Source of the DNA: Oscarella lobularis
Taxonomy: Eukaryota; Porifera; Homoscleromorpha; Homosclerophorida; Oscarellidae
Length of the DNA: 64,000 nucleotides
Reading direction: 5' to 3'
Assembly (NCBI RefSeq): GCF_947507565.1
Contig: NC_089178.1
Coordinates: 2,232,001-2,296,000 of the forward strand
In this document: positions 12,792-25,631 of the stretch, one piece after another
Layout: each line of letters begins with the position of its first letter
Numbering within the stretch: the first letter of the stretch is position 1
The notes under the pieces: generated by a model
Database searches by the model: none
The model's input: the letters and a program-made list of their open reading frames with translations, nothing else
Told to the model about the DNA's origin: nothing
Made by a program: the position numbers and the translations under genes

Positions 12792-15700
12792 ATGCAGGGC
12801 GATCGCTCTCTTCTGGACGAATTCGCCAGCTTGCAACAGCGTCTTTTGGATACGGAACGCAAACTAAAGAATCCCGACTATCTTTTAAATGATCAAAATC
12901 CAAAGTAAGCTCAGAAAACGGCTACGAAAGAACTTTCGACAGTTCCTTTCGTCCAGCTACTCTCCGTCTTCATCTTTAACATCGTCTCCAGCTCGCTCAG
13001 AGCCGAAACTAACTCTCGAAGATCTGACACCGTCTCAGTCCAAATACGAGTGGAGTTACGACGCGAATCCGGCGACGGATGTCGAGAATTCGTCACTACG
13101 AAAAAAACTGGCCATGTTGAGAGAGGAAAATTCGCAGCTGGTCGCGCAGAATCACAGCCTATTGACCGAATTGGAGAACGCAAGCTACGAATTGACGCAA
13201 TCTCAAGTCAAAGTCAGGGGAGAGGGATTATGAAAATTCTGAATCGATTTTTTCTGTGGGCATAGGCAAGTCGATTAGTTGAGCAATTTAATGACTCGAA
13301 GAAAAGTGCCGCCGCGAGAGATCACGTCGTTGTTCTCGAAACAAAATTGTCTAATCAAAACGACGAATTGAAGTAGGAGCGAAAATCAATGCAACGTTAG
13401 TATAGAAAAAAGTTCTTTTGACGTAGGCGATGTAACGGGGAAATAGAATCGTTGAAACTAAAAATAGAAAGGTAACAGAATTTAGAAATTTTAATCGAAA
13501 TGTGATGTCAATACAGTACTACGTTCAACTTGTAGTCTTCAAATTGAAGTAGATTCAAAAGAGAACGAACTGCTTTCTATGAGAGACAAGGTCAAAAAAA
13601 GTTCAAAACCGTGTAATATTTTCAATTTTTTTTCTTTGGCGGGATCAGAATGAACAAGAGATAGAGAAGGAACGGCTTCTTGAAGAGCAAGTATACGACT
13701 TGGAAGAAGAATGCAAGTACGTCAAAAAAAAGAGACTAATAAGAGACAGTTTTCATCGTCCATCATCATCTTCTCCCAGGAGACTGAAAGCGGAGAGCGT
13801 GAGCGAACGACATCAGCACGATTCTCTCTTCGAAGAGAATTCCCATTTGAAACTCGCCGTCGCTCATCAGAGCGAGCAACTAGCCGCGTTGGAATCGATC
13901 GGCACGAGCCATCGCGACGTCCGAGCGGAAAACGAACGTCTGAAAGAGATCGTCTCAAAACAGAGCCTTAAGCTCGGTAGCTGCGAGCGCGAAATCGAAA
14001 AAAGCAAAACGGATCTCGAGCAGCTGTCTCGCAAATTCTTGAGCCAGTCGAGTCGCATGTACAACAGTTTCAATGGCTATCAGCAACACAGAGATACGAC
14101 TGGCTATCACAGTTTGCATAGCAGCAGCGACAGCGTCTATCGGTTTCCGAGACTGACGAAGACGAGTACGCCGTTCGATAGAGCTGGGGAAGAGATTCGG
14201 CTGTTGAGAGAAGAAGCGAGACAATTGCACGAGAAAGTGAGAAAGAAGAATGAAAAAATCGACGAATTGAAAAGGCAGATAGGAATTGACGCTGACCAGG
14301 TAACATTGAATTTAGAAAATGAAGGAAGAACTAACTCTTCTTTTCTAGAGATCAAGAGTTGTCGACGATTTGGAATTGGCCTTGGATGAGAAATCGTCCA
14401 CATGCGCTCGACAATCTGGTCAAATTGCTCAGCTTGAGAGAAAAATTGGACAACTGAAAGTGGAGAGAAAGAGACACGAGGACGTGGAGGAACTCAAGTC
14501 ACTGCACGCGGCGCAATGTCGAGAACTGGAACGTCGGCTTGACCAGGCAAGCAGATTTTTTTGAGAATTAATTAAGATTAAGAGGTGAAGAAAGACGTAT
14601 CTGGTCTTTAGCTTGAAGATCAACTAGCCGGACGAAATTCTGACGTACTGAAATTGCAGGCATTGCTTCGCGCAACCGAGAGTCAGCTGGAAAGTCGGGG
14701 TAGTGAAATCAGTCAGCTTCAAGGCATAATTGACGATCGGAGTAGAAAATTGGAAGCAGCCAATCGGGAAAACCGCGAGAAAGATGAAGCATTAAAGAAT
14801 TTTCAGGTACTGTACGAGAAGAAAATGTCATTATCTTTATGGTGTTACGATTTTTTTTCAGGAAGAGGCATCCAGCGGATCAAACCTGATAGCTAAGTTG
14901 CAAGAAGAACTCAGAAATTGCCAGGCAGAACTGGAAACTCGCATTAAGGAGTACGACGAAGAGTTACGCAATCAAAAGCAAGAGGTGATCATCAATTAAA
15001 AAAAGTTGCACAACTAAGAATTAACGATCTGTTTTTTTTCCCTTTCGAAGATGAGCGAATTGGAGCAGATGGTGCGTCGGGAGAGAAGTGAATTGCGACA
15101 GCGCAGTTTGCGAGTGTCCGAGTTGGAGAGAAGACTCGACGATCGGCAGGGAATGCTCGAAGAGAGCGCGAATCGCGTGCAGGAATTAGAAGAGAATCAA
15201 GCGGCGTTGGAAAAGCGTCGCTGTCAACTGGACATCGATTTGGAGAAAAGTCAGAATGAATTGGTCGCGACGGAACAGCGGGTAAGGGAGGTCGAAACGG
15301 GGCGGCGTCAGGATCAGGAGAAGTGGGACAGAGAGAGAAAACGTTTGAATGAAATGGTAAAAGAGGTAGTGGGAAAGAACGAGAGTGCGGACGATAGGCT
15401 GAGGAAGTTGGCTGTGAGTGAAGGAAAGCTTAGGGGGCAGGTAGAGGTAAAGAACAGGGAATTGATTGAGACGAAGAAGAAGACGGACGCACTCCGAGAA
15501 GAGTTGCGCAAGGCGATAGAAGAAGGGAGACTTAAACAGGCTAAAGTACATAAATAAAATCAAATAAATAAATAAATGGGCTATTGGACTGTTTAGATTT
15601 TTGAATTTGAGCAAATTTTGTCTCGCCTTAAAACGGAAGTCGGTCAACTCGAAACGCGAACGTCGTATCTGGAAGTGGACTTGGAACGCAGTCGAGCGGA

Positions 15701-17102
15701 CGTGAAAGAGCGCGACGGGCGGATTGCCGAAATGAATACCGCTCTCTTACAAAAACAAAAGGAACTCTCTCAACGATCAGCCGACGTTCATCAATTGGAC
15801 GTCGCGTTGAAACGATGCAGGGGGGAGTATCAGCAGCGATTAGGCGACTCGGCGAGAAGAGTGGCTACCATAGAAGCAGAAGTAAAGGTGAAGGAGGCCA
15901 AGGTAAGACTAAAAAAGTTCTCTTCTTGCGAAGCGCAGTGGCGAACTTTCGTCGTCGTCATCGTCGTCGTCGTTAGATTATGGAAACGCAGTTTCTCGCG
16001 TCGCAACTGGAGGAACGCGTAAAAGACAAAGATGAGGCGATGAAAGAGAGGGACAAAATGGGCGAGCAATTGAGACGAAAACTGGAAGAAGTCAGCCAAG
16101 AAAAAACTGCCGCCGATCAGGTACATACATCTATTACGATGACGACACATCGGCTCACAAATTTTTAGATTGTCGGCAGACTTCAGAGTCAAATGAGCAA
16201 AATGGAAGAAGAAAGAGCTCAAGCTCATCAGAATCTGCGACTGTCTCGAGAAGAACAACACAGATTGGTACGCGTAAGCGCAAGACTGACGTTTCTATTG
16301 TTTCCTCTTTTTTTAGCAATTGGAAATTGACTCTGTGAAAGATCTGCTTCGTCATGCCGAATCGACGAACGAAGCGACGTTGGACGAGACGGAGCGACTG
16401 CGTCGTCAATTGGTCGTCAGCGAAGAAGCGGCTCGTCAAATGGCCGACGAACTGGGCAAAGCGCGCGGACGCGAAGGTCGTCGAGCGTCGCGACAAGCCG
16501 AAGAAGCGAAGGCGCTGCGAAATCAATTGGAATCGATGCAGGTGCAGCATCGCGACGAGATCGCTCGTCTTCAGGCGAGCCACGCGAAGATGATCGCGGC
16601 GAAAGAGCAGCAGGCGGCGAGCCATCGATTGCAGGTTCAACGGTTGCAGGAATTGAACGAGAAGCGGAGCGACGAGTTGAGTCGATGTCGCGAACAGGCG
16701 TCTCATCTGTCGACGGAGCTAGAAAGTCTGCACGCCCAAGTGGAACGCGAACGTCAAGAAGGCGTCATGAAAGAAGCCGAATTGACGCGAATTTCTACTC
16801 GACTCGCCATGCACGAACGACGTAGCCAGCAGCAGCAGCAGCAGCAAGAAAGATCGTCACCCACTCCCGCAGAATCAGCCTCCGACGTTTCATTGTCGCC
16901 GCCTGATCCGACGATCGCCTACTCGTCTTCGATTCCCGAATCGCTTGTCGGCAAGTACGCGCCCAACGTGGGCAATCGCGCGCGGAGTTTATCCGTTGAG
17001 CAGCAGCTGGAACGCAGTCGATCGCTGCTCGCTTCGCTGCACAAAAATAAGCCACTACCGCTACCGAAAAATGCGAGCGATAAAGTTTCAACTACAACGT
17101 GA
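12792..17102 (+). CDS. CCDC18: CCDC18-like centriolar satellite coiled-coil protein
   Basis: A long, almost wholly coiled-coil protein split by many introns of about 45-80 bases. Exon 1 (12792-12904) reads MQGDRSLLDEFASLQQRLLD. The second coding block carries LRKKLAMLREENSQLVAQNH and ASYELTQSQVKV, closely matching the start of vertebrate CCDC18 (LREKLNKLRQQNACLVTQNH, HFELTQSRAKV). Further matching blocks are VHQLDVALKRCRGEYQQRLG near 15790 and EAELTRISTRLAMHERRS near 16780. The C-terminus from about 16850 is a disordered Ser/Pro-rich tail ending NASDKVSTTT. CCDC18 is a centriolar satellite component in vertebrates; the role here is inferred by orthology. Several tiny exons between 13260 and 13700 were placed only approximately. 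The 3' end is 65 bases from the convergent SCYL3 stop. Confidence 0.88.
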
Positions 17103-17167
17103 GCATGGACACCCGAAACCAAACAAAATTTTATTTCTCTGTCCGTACACTCGTAACAGCGCATACT

Positions 17168-20100
17168 CTAACTAAATCCGTCGTCGCCCCAGCCGTCGTC
17201 ACCCCAATCGCCGCCCTGAAAACAAATCTTTTTTTCTCGAAGGACTACTTTGGACACGGTTTCTCTGACCTCGTTTTCTCCTTCGTCGAGTGTTGCTGTG
17301 TATCCCAGATGGATCGTCGTTGCCCGTTTCGGCGATTTTGGCTTCGCCGCAATGGACTTTTTCTTTTTGACGTCTACAGCCGGACGCATATCCTCAAACC
17401 AGTCTGGCTCCGACGACGCCATGTCTCGTAGCCGTCGCGCCTCTTCGGCAGCCTGTTCGTCGAAAAAATCCTGAAATCTTTTCGTCGTCGTCGTCTTCGT
17501 CGTCGCCGGTCCTTTTCTCGTTTCATTATCATCCTCGTTGATTCCGTTCGCTTCCGTCCAGACGAAATCCGACCAATCGTTTTTCGTCTGCGCCACCGGA
17601 GCGGACGCCACTTTGGAAAGAATCCTTCCGCTTGTCGCAGCGGAAGAGGAAACGTCGCCGCCGCCGCCGCCGCCGTCGTCGTCGCTGTAGTCGGTGACGT
17701 CGGAACCCTTCTCGTCTTGAAGATCCCTTGCCGTACTCCAAGCCTCCCATTCCTCCTCAGTCAGGCTTTTGAATCGCGGATCATTCATTATATCCAACTG
17801 TTCTCTTGAGGGTTCCGGAGGTGGAGACGGAGATCGTGGTGGCGCTGCTACCGCCGTCAGGGGCGGAGAGGGCGTCGGACTCGGTTGCACCTCTGCGACA
17901 TTTTCTATTTGACGTTCTCTCTGACCTAATCTTAATGGATTGCGAGACTTTCGCAGCTCTAAAAGGCAAAAAAAATTCCGACGCTTTTAGAGAAGCATTA
18001 GGAAGAAAAACCTCGTCGTCGTTCCCGCTCCCGTCTCGCCCGTTCCTTCCTCGCAGCGCCGGCGGACGCGAGCTCCATTGTCGGCAAACCGACGTCAGAT
18101 CTATTCCCATTTCGCCGGCACTCGGCTGGCGGCGGCGGCGGCAAATCAGCCCGCAAGGAAGAGGTCTCGATAAACTAAACAACAGATGTGCATTACACCG
18201 CGGAATGCCTCGAAAGCTGGCCCGCGGTTCAAACCCGTACATCCCGCGGTCGCGTTTCCGTGAAAACGCGCTCGGGCGTTCGTCCCACCACCGTCTCCAC
18301 GCCCAGGATAGACACCAAATGAGCGAGCGCGCGAAAAGTGGCAGACACAACCGCCTCGTTACAATCGTTCAGCCCCTCTAATATCTGCAAACGGGACCGA
18401 GATAACGACTGCTAAGCTGGCCCCCCCCTTTCCCTCCCTGGCATCACCTCGGGCAGAATATCTTGGGCTAACAGCTCCCGGTCGATGCAAGAGACGTAAT
18501 GGGGTAAACAGTCGAGCAGCAACAAACGCACGCCCGTCTCGCGAATGAAAAGATATTTCAAAACGACCGGAAGCACATGGTTTCTGAAGGAGAAAAAAAA
18601 AGAGTCCTAATTTTCTCCGCAACGCGACGAGGATACTGACTCGTAGAGTGCTCTCGGAAGTACGCCGCCAACATCTACATCTGGTCGTCATTAGGGAAAT
18701 CTAAAAACTGACTCGACTACAACCCCCGCCGGCTCACCTGATGCGAGTAACGAGGGTATAACATCTTGGGATGCCGACGGATCGGTGAGCACGAAGCGCG
18801 ACAGTAGGAGAGGAACAATGAGGCGACAGCACACGTCGTTGGGAATGCTTTTCAACTTGGAGCGCAGAGATCTTTAAGGGATAAGGGGGGGGGTCCACGC
18901 GGGGGGAAAAGATATCTATCTATTAGGGAATCGTTTAGGGGGGAGGGAGAGACTATTACTTGAAAAACGTTTCCTTCTCCTGTCGGGATTTGAGCGTGAC
19001 GTTCGTGAGAAACGCGATGATCTGAGATATTTCGCCTCGAAGCAGAGGCTCGTTTAGGATCGTCTTGAAGGTGGGACGATTCTGGGAAGCAAAGAGGCAA
19101 TGAAGGCAAGGAGAAGCGATCTTTTTGCGTACACTACCCTCGGACTGGAATGAAGCATCGTTGCAGGCAACTTCACTTCACAGTCATCGACCACGGATCC
19201 TACACCAACGTCAATCCCTACGACTCGTTTTCTTTTACCTTTCGTTCTACCTAAAGACGTTAGACGTTCAAGAAGACTTTCTACTAGCATGCCAAACGCG
19301 TAGGCATCTCTGGCATGGCCATCTGATCCCCGGGACGACGAAATAGGTTCCTAAAATAAGATGACCCCTATTGAGATTGATTCGTTCTATTGGACTTGGG
19401 TGGCTGTGCCTTGTCTTCCGGTGGGATGCATTCCTTGCAGCGATATGGCTCGATTGATTTGATGAACTGAGTGCAGGAGGGAAGGATTCGCAAAGTGGAA
19501 GCGATTTGGTCATTTCACTAACTTGTTGGGTGACATCCGCTTCCTTGCAGGCCAATTCCATGCCAGCCAATTGCCAAAGGCAGCCAATTTCGGATATGTA
19601 CACAACGCTTTGACACACGTTGTTGTGAGTCAAAGCACACTAAAGACGAAAACAGGAAAATAAATAAATAAATAAATAATAAACTTTGCTAGCAATTAAT
19701 TAACCAATAACATGAACACACCGTTGGGCGAATCAACGTCTGTCCATATTAATTTTGGGCACCTCTACATCTACTATAATACACGAGTCCAGTCGTACCT
19801 CTGTGTGAAGAAAGTCAAGTGCCTTTGCTATGCCAGCCAAGCCATTGGTAATTTCAACAGCTGCCATCGATTCCAATTCGGCTCCAAGAGGAGTCACCAG
19901 TGACGTAACCATAGCATAGATGGTGCCAGAATACTCGTCGTCGCTTGCCGATAGAAACTTTACGAGATGGGGATGGCGCAGGGAGCGTAATTTCTGCGGG
20001 CAGAAATACTAAGTGTTTAATTAATGAACGCTCGTTCGCCTTTTTTCTACTCGAATTCCGTTTTCTATTCCGCGATTCTCCGTATCGTCGTCGATTTCGT

Positions 20101-20230
20101 GTACGAAAACGGAAACAACGTTGTCGTCGACGTCGACACCCGGATATAAACCCCACGGGACATCGTCGGACTGCTCGACGATCGCCGAACCCACCGAATA
20201 TCCACAAATTCGACTTTCGTCCTGTCCCAT
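17168..20230 (-). CDS. SCYL3: SCYL3 (PACE-1) pseudokinase
   Basis: SCYL family proteins are catalytically inactive kinases with a HEAT-repeat tail that act at the Golgi, and SCYL3 binds ezrin. The start MGQDES fits an N-myristoylation signal (Gly2, Ser6), as in human SCYL3. Exon 2 gives LRSLRHPHLVKFLSASDDEY and the next exon HNNVCQSVVYISEIGCLWQL, a catalytic-loop region without the HRD Asp, so it is a pseudokinase. ARDAYAFGMLVESLLERLTS, LTNVTLKSRQEKETFF and LVSILGVETVVG match SCYL3 rather than SCYL1. The final exon (17168-17890 plus upstream part) has the SCYL3 tail: SEPDWFEDMRP and an acidic Trp-rich end, GGDWGDDGWGDDGF. The start is only 54 bases from the divergent dsRNA-binding gene. Confidence 0.93.
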
Positions 20231-20284
20231 TCATTCATTGAATTCTATGTGCAACTTCAACAGCTTGATATCAAAAGTGTAAAC
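20231..20284. promoter_or_regulatory. 54-base head-to-head spacer between SCYL3 and dsRBD gene
   Basis: The start codons of SCYL3 (20230, minus) and the dsRBD protein (20285, plus) are separated by 54 bases. Unless upstream noncoding exons exist, both transcripts start in or across this spacer, and core promoter elements would have to sit in the opposite gene's 5' coding sequence. Confidence 0.5.
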
Positions 20285-20977
20285 ATGGCGACCGCGAAAT
20301 CGCGTTTGAATGAACTGAAGCAGAAAGGAACGATCAAACGACTCGAATACGACGTCGTGAATCGATTTGGACCGCCGCACGCGCCGTCGTTCGTCTGCAA
20401 AGTCGTCGTCGACGACAGGGAATACGTTGGCGACGTAAAACGACAAAAGAAAGACGCGGAGAAGAGCGCCGCGCAACGAGCCGTCGACGACATCGATGCA
20501 AAGAACGATACGACAAAGAACGATACGACAAAGAACGATGCGAGCGCGTCCCGACACGAAGTTTATTTGGACAGTAGAGTAACGGTGGGCGGCGGCGGCG
20601 ACGACGAGAGCCACGCCGCCGTCGCTGCGGCGGCGGCGGCGGCGACGGCGGCAACAAAAAAGAAAGACCAAAAGCGGAAGGTGGGCGGAATCGATCATCC
20701 GTCAATCATCAAAGTAGCGAATTGGGTCGCGGACGTGGTGGGGTCTCGTCGATCTCAGCTGACGTTCGCCGAATTGATTGAAAACGCTGCACGAGCGACG
20801 AACGCGAGTCTCGTCGCGCACGTACTACCTAGTAAAACGTCCGACATTACGTACTGTCTACTTTCGCTCGAAAACGCGATCGCGTGCCACGGCGAAGGCA
20901 CAAATGGCGCGATTGCGCACGAAGCGGCCGCGCGGTCTCTTTGGACGATTTTGCATGCAGCGTCGTGTAAACAATAG
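20285..20977 (+). CDS. Double-stranded RNA-binding protein with two dsRBDs, intronless
   Basis: A 230-residue single-exon protein. The start at 20285 has a good context (aaacATGG) and directly precedes the first dsRBD. An upstream in-frame codon at 20249 is not favoured because it adds 12 residues outside the domain. dsRBD1 (residues 5-70) shows RLNELKQKGTIKRLEYDVV, the conserved loop GPPHAPSFVCKVVVD and the basic helix RQKKDAEKSAAQRAV. A linker with a triplicated KNDTT unit and a poly-Ala run follows. A second, weaker dsRBD (about residues 145-230) ends in GEGTNGAIAHEAAARSLW, the pattern of the last helix of that fold. No catalytic domain is present. I could not assign an orthologue; RNA silencing, PACT-like or editing cofactor roles are all possible. 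Confidence 0.82.
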   Translation: MATAKSRLNELKQKGTIKRLEYDVVNRFGPPHAPSFVCKVVVDDREYVGDVKRQKKDAEKSAAQRAVDDIDAKNDTTKNDTTKNDASASRHEVYLDSRVTVGGGGDDESHAAVAAAAAAATAATKKKDQKRKVGGIDHPSIIKVANWVADVVGSRRSQLTFAELIENAARATNASLVAHVLPSKTSDITYCLLSLENAIACHGEGTNGAIAHEAAARSLWTILHAASCKQ

Positions 20978-21435
20978 CAAGGTCCAATCTATTAGAAAAG
21001 GCGACGCCCCCTTTGGTCGCTTCGGTGCTATTTCCGTCGAGCCTGTTTGCCGTCAAACGACGCCTTGGCCGCGAATGCGCGAACGTATCGGCTCGTCTAG
21101 ATCCACATGTCTAGCGGCGTTGCTCCGCCCAATCATCCTCGCCGGACCGTTTAGGAGACCCCGAGGTGATAATCCATCTAATGGGTACCGATAAAAGTGC
21201 AGCTCTCACGTAAGCGCTCAGCGCGCTCTCGTCACTCGACACTCGTTGCGCCCTCCTCCGTGTCATTCGTCGGCCCATTCGTTGACGATCGCGTTTCTTC
21301 GATCGACATCTGCTCCTTTTTAGTCGGAAGCACCGTCTCGCTTCTTTGGTATTCATCAAAGCTCTTGACATAATGAGCTTTTAATTAATTACGGCACTTA
21401 CGAACTCGAGCTTCGATAACAAAGCTGTCTTCAGG
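20978..21435. other. Intergenic region between dsRBD gene and homeobox gene
   Basis: 458 bases. It presumably holds the 3' untranslated region of the dsRBD gene and the promoter and leader of the homeobox gene. No coding pattern, repeat or RNA gene is recognised. Confidence 0.5.
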
Positions 21436-22534
21436 ATGTCCTTCAAAGAGTCCAGCTCGCGCGGCACGTGCATCAGTCGAACGCCGCCGTCGTCGTCTCG
21501 CGCTCCCCCGTACATGGACGCCAAATTCGTCAAACTCGATTCGTCGCTTCACCAGCATCATCATCATCACGCCGCAGCGGCGGCAGCGGCGGCCGCCACG
21601 GCAGCAGCGACCCAACGCTACACGGAACCCGGTCGTCACAACGCTTTCATGCCCGCGTGGCCCGCGTCCCTTCCACCGGCCAATTACATGCAAGCAGCCT
21701 ATCCGTCGCCACCAGCTCTTCAATCGTCGCGCTGCAGCGTATCGTCTCTTAGTCCCGACTCGCCGACGGCGTCGTCGGTTGCCGCCGCCGCTGCTGCCGC
21801 TGCCGCCTACCATCGTTCGTCCGATCCGCTGCGCGGCTACCCGCCCTACGCTCCCACGGCTCCCATACCTATGACGGCGGCGAGTCATCGCTATTCCCTC
21901 GGCTCCACTCGTTTCTCTCGCGGCGATTCGACGTCGAGCGTGGGAGCGAGCACGCCGGTCAGCCCTCACTTTTCGGGCGCGCACCCCGACTCGCTTCTCT
22001 ACGGTAATTTTCAAGGTAATTTTCCTCTCAAACTGCCCCTAATGAGCCCACATAAATCTTTGCTCGTTGATCGTTCTTGTTGGGGGGAATAATCGCCTGA
22101 CGGTTTCTCGTCTACTTACAGGTGATCCGGACGCCAATGCGGACGCCTATCCCGGCGTAGGCGGCGGCGCTGGCGGTGGCCCGAGCAGCGGCGGTTATTT
22201 TTGTTCGACCGGACCGTCTGGCTACGATCACTACCAGAGACCGACTCCGCATCCGCAACTTCCAAACGGGAAACGTCGACGAGCGCGAACCGTTTTCACT
22301 AATCACCAATTGGGCTGCTTAGAATCGTTCTTCGACAAGCACAAGTATCTAACGACGGCCGATCGGGCCGAGTTAGCTGTCAACTTGGATTTGACCGAGG
22401 CCCAAGTGAAGACGTGGTTTCAGAATCGTCGTACGAAGTGGAAGAAGACGATGTCGCTTCAACAGAGCGACGCTCATAGCGGCGGAAGCGATCACGAGAC
22501 GACGAAAGGCGGCGAATCGGCGAAGAAGTGTTAG
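21436..22534 (+). CDS. ANTP-class NK-like homeobox protein, Bar/Bsh group
   Basis: Two exons: 21436 to 22003 or 22015, and 22122-22534. The homeodomain in exon 2 begins [20 protein letters not shown], continues with [17 protein letters not shown] and ends [16 protein letters not shown]. It is closest by eye to BarH/Barx/Bsh. Recognition-helix residue 50 is Gln and residue 47 is Val/Thr-type as in NKL genes; Phe49 is present instead of the Tyr of BarH. The long N-terminus is disordered with His and Ala runs and no obvious EH1 repressor motif. Two tandem splice donors 12 bases apart (after 22003 and 22015) both keep the frame. Poly-A signal AATAAA is at 22915-22920. Sponges have a BarBsh gene, which fits. 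Exact family needs a tree. Confidence 0.92.
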
Positions 22535-23117
22535 TGTGAAGACCCCAAGTGCGGTCGTTGGAGGAGGGGTAGAGAGAGAGGGGGAGAGGGGGGGAGACGG
22601 TGCGATACACATAGACACGTTGTATTTAAAACTCACGCCACATGCAGCAGTTTACGTCGTCCGTTCTAAGAAGAAATCGGGGTCTTTTTTTACTAGACTT
22701 AGTCGAAGACTCTCCTCGTTGGTTTTTTTTTTTCTATTGCTGCTTTATTGTGCTAGACCAGATGTGACTAGGAACCAATTTGCCGTGGCCTTGTAGGATT
22801 AGCCTTAGGGCGCAGTGGGAGCTCGCGCGCAGTATGTTTCCTTTACCCAGTTGCGGATGCCAATTAGAGCGACTTTGGTCCACTATTAGGGGCCAACTGC
22901 TCTGCAATTAATTTAATAAAATGCATCGGTTGTTATTATTGGGTTCGGGTCTGCGACCCATCATCCTCGGCTTACAATGCTCTTTGTCTTCCAAGTCCGC
23001 AACGAAAACCCGCTATTTACACCCCTGCGGCGAACCATGATAGCATAATAGATTTCAATTTCCCGCTTTTAGACAAGCAGCCCTCTATTTTTAGGACAGC
23101 TAGACGCGCACGTTAGC
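22535..23117. other. Homeobox gene 3' UTR and INPP1 upstream region
   Basis: 583 bases without a supported coding frame. It contains a purine-rich tract just after the stop, a T-rich stretch near 22720, and AATAAA at 22915-22920 that would end the homeobox transcript. The remainder is probably the INPP1 promoter. Confidence 0.55.
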
Positions 23118-24429
23118 ATGGAATCGACGTCGACTTTTCTTCGCTCTCTCGTACGTTGCGGCGAAAAGGCGGCGATCATAGCTCGAAAATGTCGTTCGGT
23201 CAAAGAACTTAATCGTCTTCTGGTGCAAGAGAAGACGGGAAGCGAGAAAAACAAACCGTTCGTCGAAGACTTCAAAACATTGGCCGACGTTCTCATTCAA
23301 GCTACGATTCGACGCGATATCACACAAGAGGTAGATAGAGAGTTCACAATCGCAATTTATTGACGTGAACCGGTCCGACCGCTCTGCGCGTGCAGTTTCC
23401 CTCCTTGGCTGGACACATTCTCGGCGAGGAGAGCACCGAATTCACGAATGCGACGGGCGAGACGATCGAAATCGTCTTGACGACATCGCGCGCCGACACG
23501 ATGCAAATGCTGCTTCGCGTGCTCAATGGAAACGAAGAGGCGGCGAAGGCGCTCGTCGACGCCGTTCACGCCGTACTACACGAGACGGAAGTTGATCTTT
23601 GCGGCCACGTGTTCGACCACGTGGATCTACCGTTGAACGATTTGGCATTGTGGATTGATCCGATCGGTAGGCGAAATCGATTCCGGGAGGGAGGAAGCTC
23701 TCCCCCCCAAAACAACTTACGCGCCATGACATTTTCTATTTTGCAGACAACACCGCAAGTTACATTAGAGCGTTCACCCCGGATCTGTCTGACAAATTGG
23801 GCATGCATGTGGACGCCCTCCAATGCGTAGTTGTGGTGATCGGCGCCTTCCAACGAACCACAGGTCAACCATTGGTAGGCGTGGTAAACCAACCATTCTT
23901 CTCTACTGATAAAGAAGGATTGTGGACGGGTCGATGCGTGTGGGGAATCTCTTGTGGACCGAGCCAAGGATATAATTCTCTTGGAACGGGCACTGGGCAA
24001 GTGCCTACAAAAAAGGAAGCCAACGAATCCCTTATAGAAAAGAGAGTGGTGCTAAGTAGGAGTGAAGTAGCTACTATAGTAGATAAGCTTCAAGAGGCGG
24101 GTTTTGAGTCTCGTATTGCAAACGGTGCCGGCTATAAGTTGCTATGTGTCATTGATGGATTCGTGTCTGTTTTTCTGGTCTCAAGAGATTCGACGTTTAA
24201 ATGGGACACGTGCGGTGCCGACGCTATTTTGAGATCGATGGGCGGTGGAGTTCTGAGACTGAAATCGCTTCTGGAGTCTGGACGTTGCAAACCCGAGACC
24301 TGTTTGATTCGATATGACAAACCGGACGTCAGTGGCTTAGATCCCGGTCAGCTATGGAGAAACGATGGGGGAATAGTAGCCGTGTGCAATTTCAAATATC
24401 TAGACGCTATTATAACGGTGCTCCGTTAA
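23118..24429 (+). CDS. INPP1: Inositol polyphosphate 1-phosphatase
   Basis: INPP1 removes the 1-phosphate from Ins(1,4)P2 and Ins(1,3,4)P3 in a magnesium-dependent, lithium-sensitive reaction. Exons 23118-23330, 23396-23666 and 23747-24429. Family landmarks: PFVEDFKTLADVLIQ, GEESTEFTNATGETI (metal-binding Glu), and WIDPI joined across the second intron to DNTASYI, giving the DPIDNT catalytic motif (DPIDST in mammals). Also present are GQPLVGVVNQPFFS, ANGAGYKLLCVIDGFVSV and the second metal-site block FKWDTCGADAILRSMGGGV. Length (about 388 residues) is normal for the family and all key residues are in place. The next gene, SURF4, begins 85 bases downstream on the same strand. Confidence 0.96.
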
Positions 24430-24511
24430 TTTCCGCTATCTATATTCGGGAATTAGAACAGTGTAACGCGCTTGTACCTTTGACGTCATTTCGGCAACCG
24501 TGGCTCTTTAG

Positions 24512-25410
<899 letters not shown>

Positions 25411-25631
25411 TTGGGGGGCAGAGTGAAAGATCGAGAGAATGATTTGTTTTGTCTGTTTCTCAATAAAGTGCTCGGTCGTTTACGCTTTCCTTTCTTCGCG
25501 AGATTGCTCAGATTCGCGCAGATTTTGAGTGTTTACATGTTCACTATTGTATTGTGTCAAGTGCGCTTGCGCAAAGCGTTGGTCATAGCAACGCGTCAAA
25601 CGTTGCTTTCAGAATCGTCCCTTTTTGACAA

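Noticed and set aside
18226-18235. tRNA B-box-like word ggttcaaacc
   Set aside because: It lies in SCYL3 coding sequence. The flanking bases do not form a T-arm and no A-box lies at the right distance.
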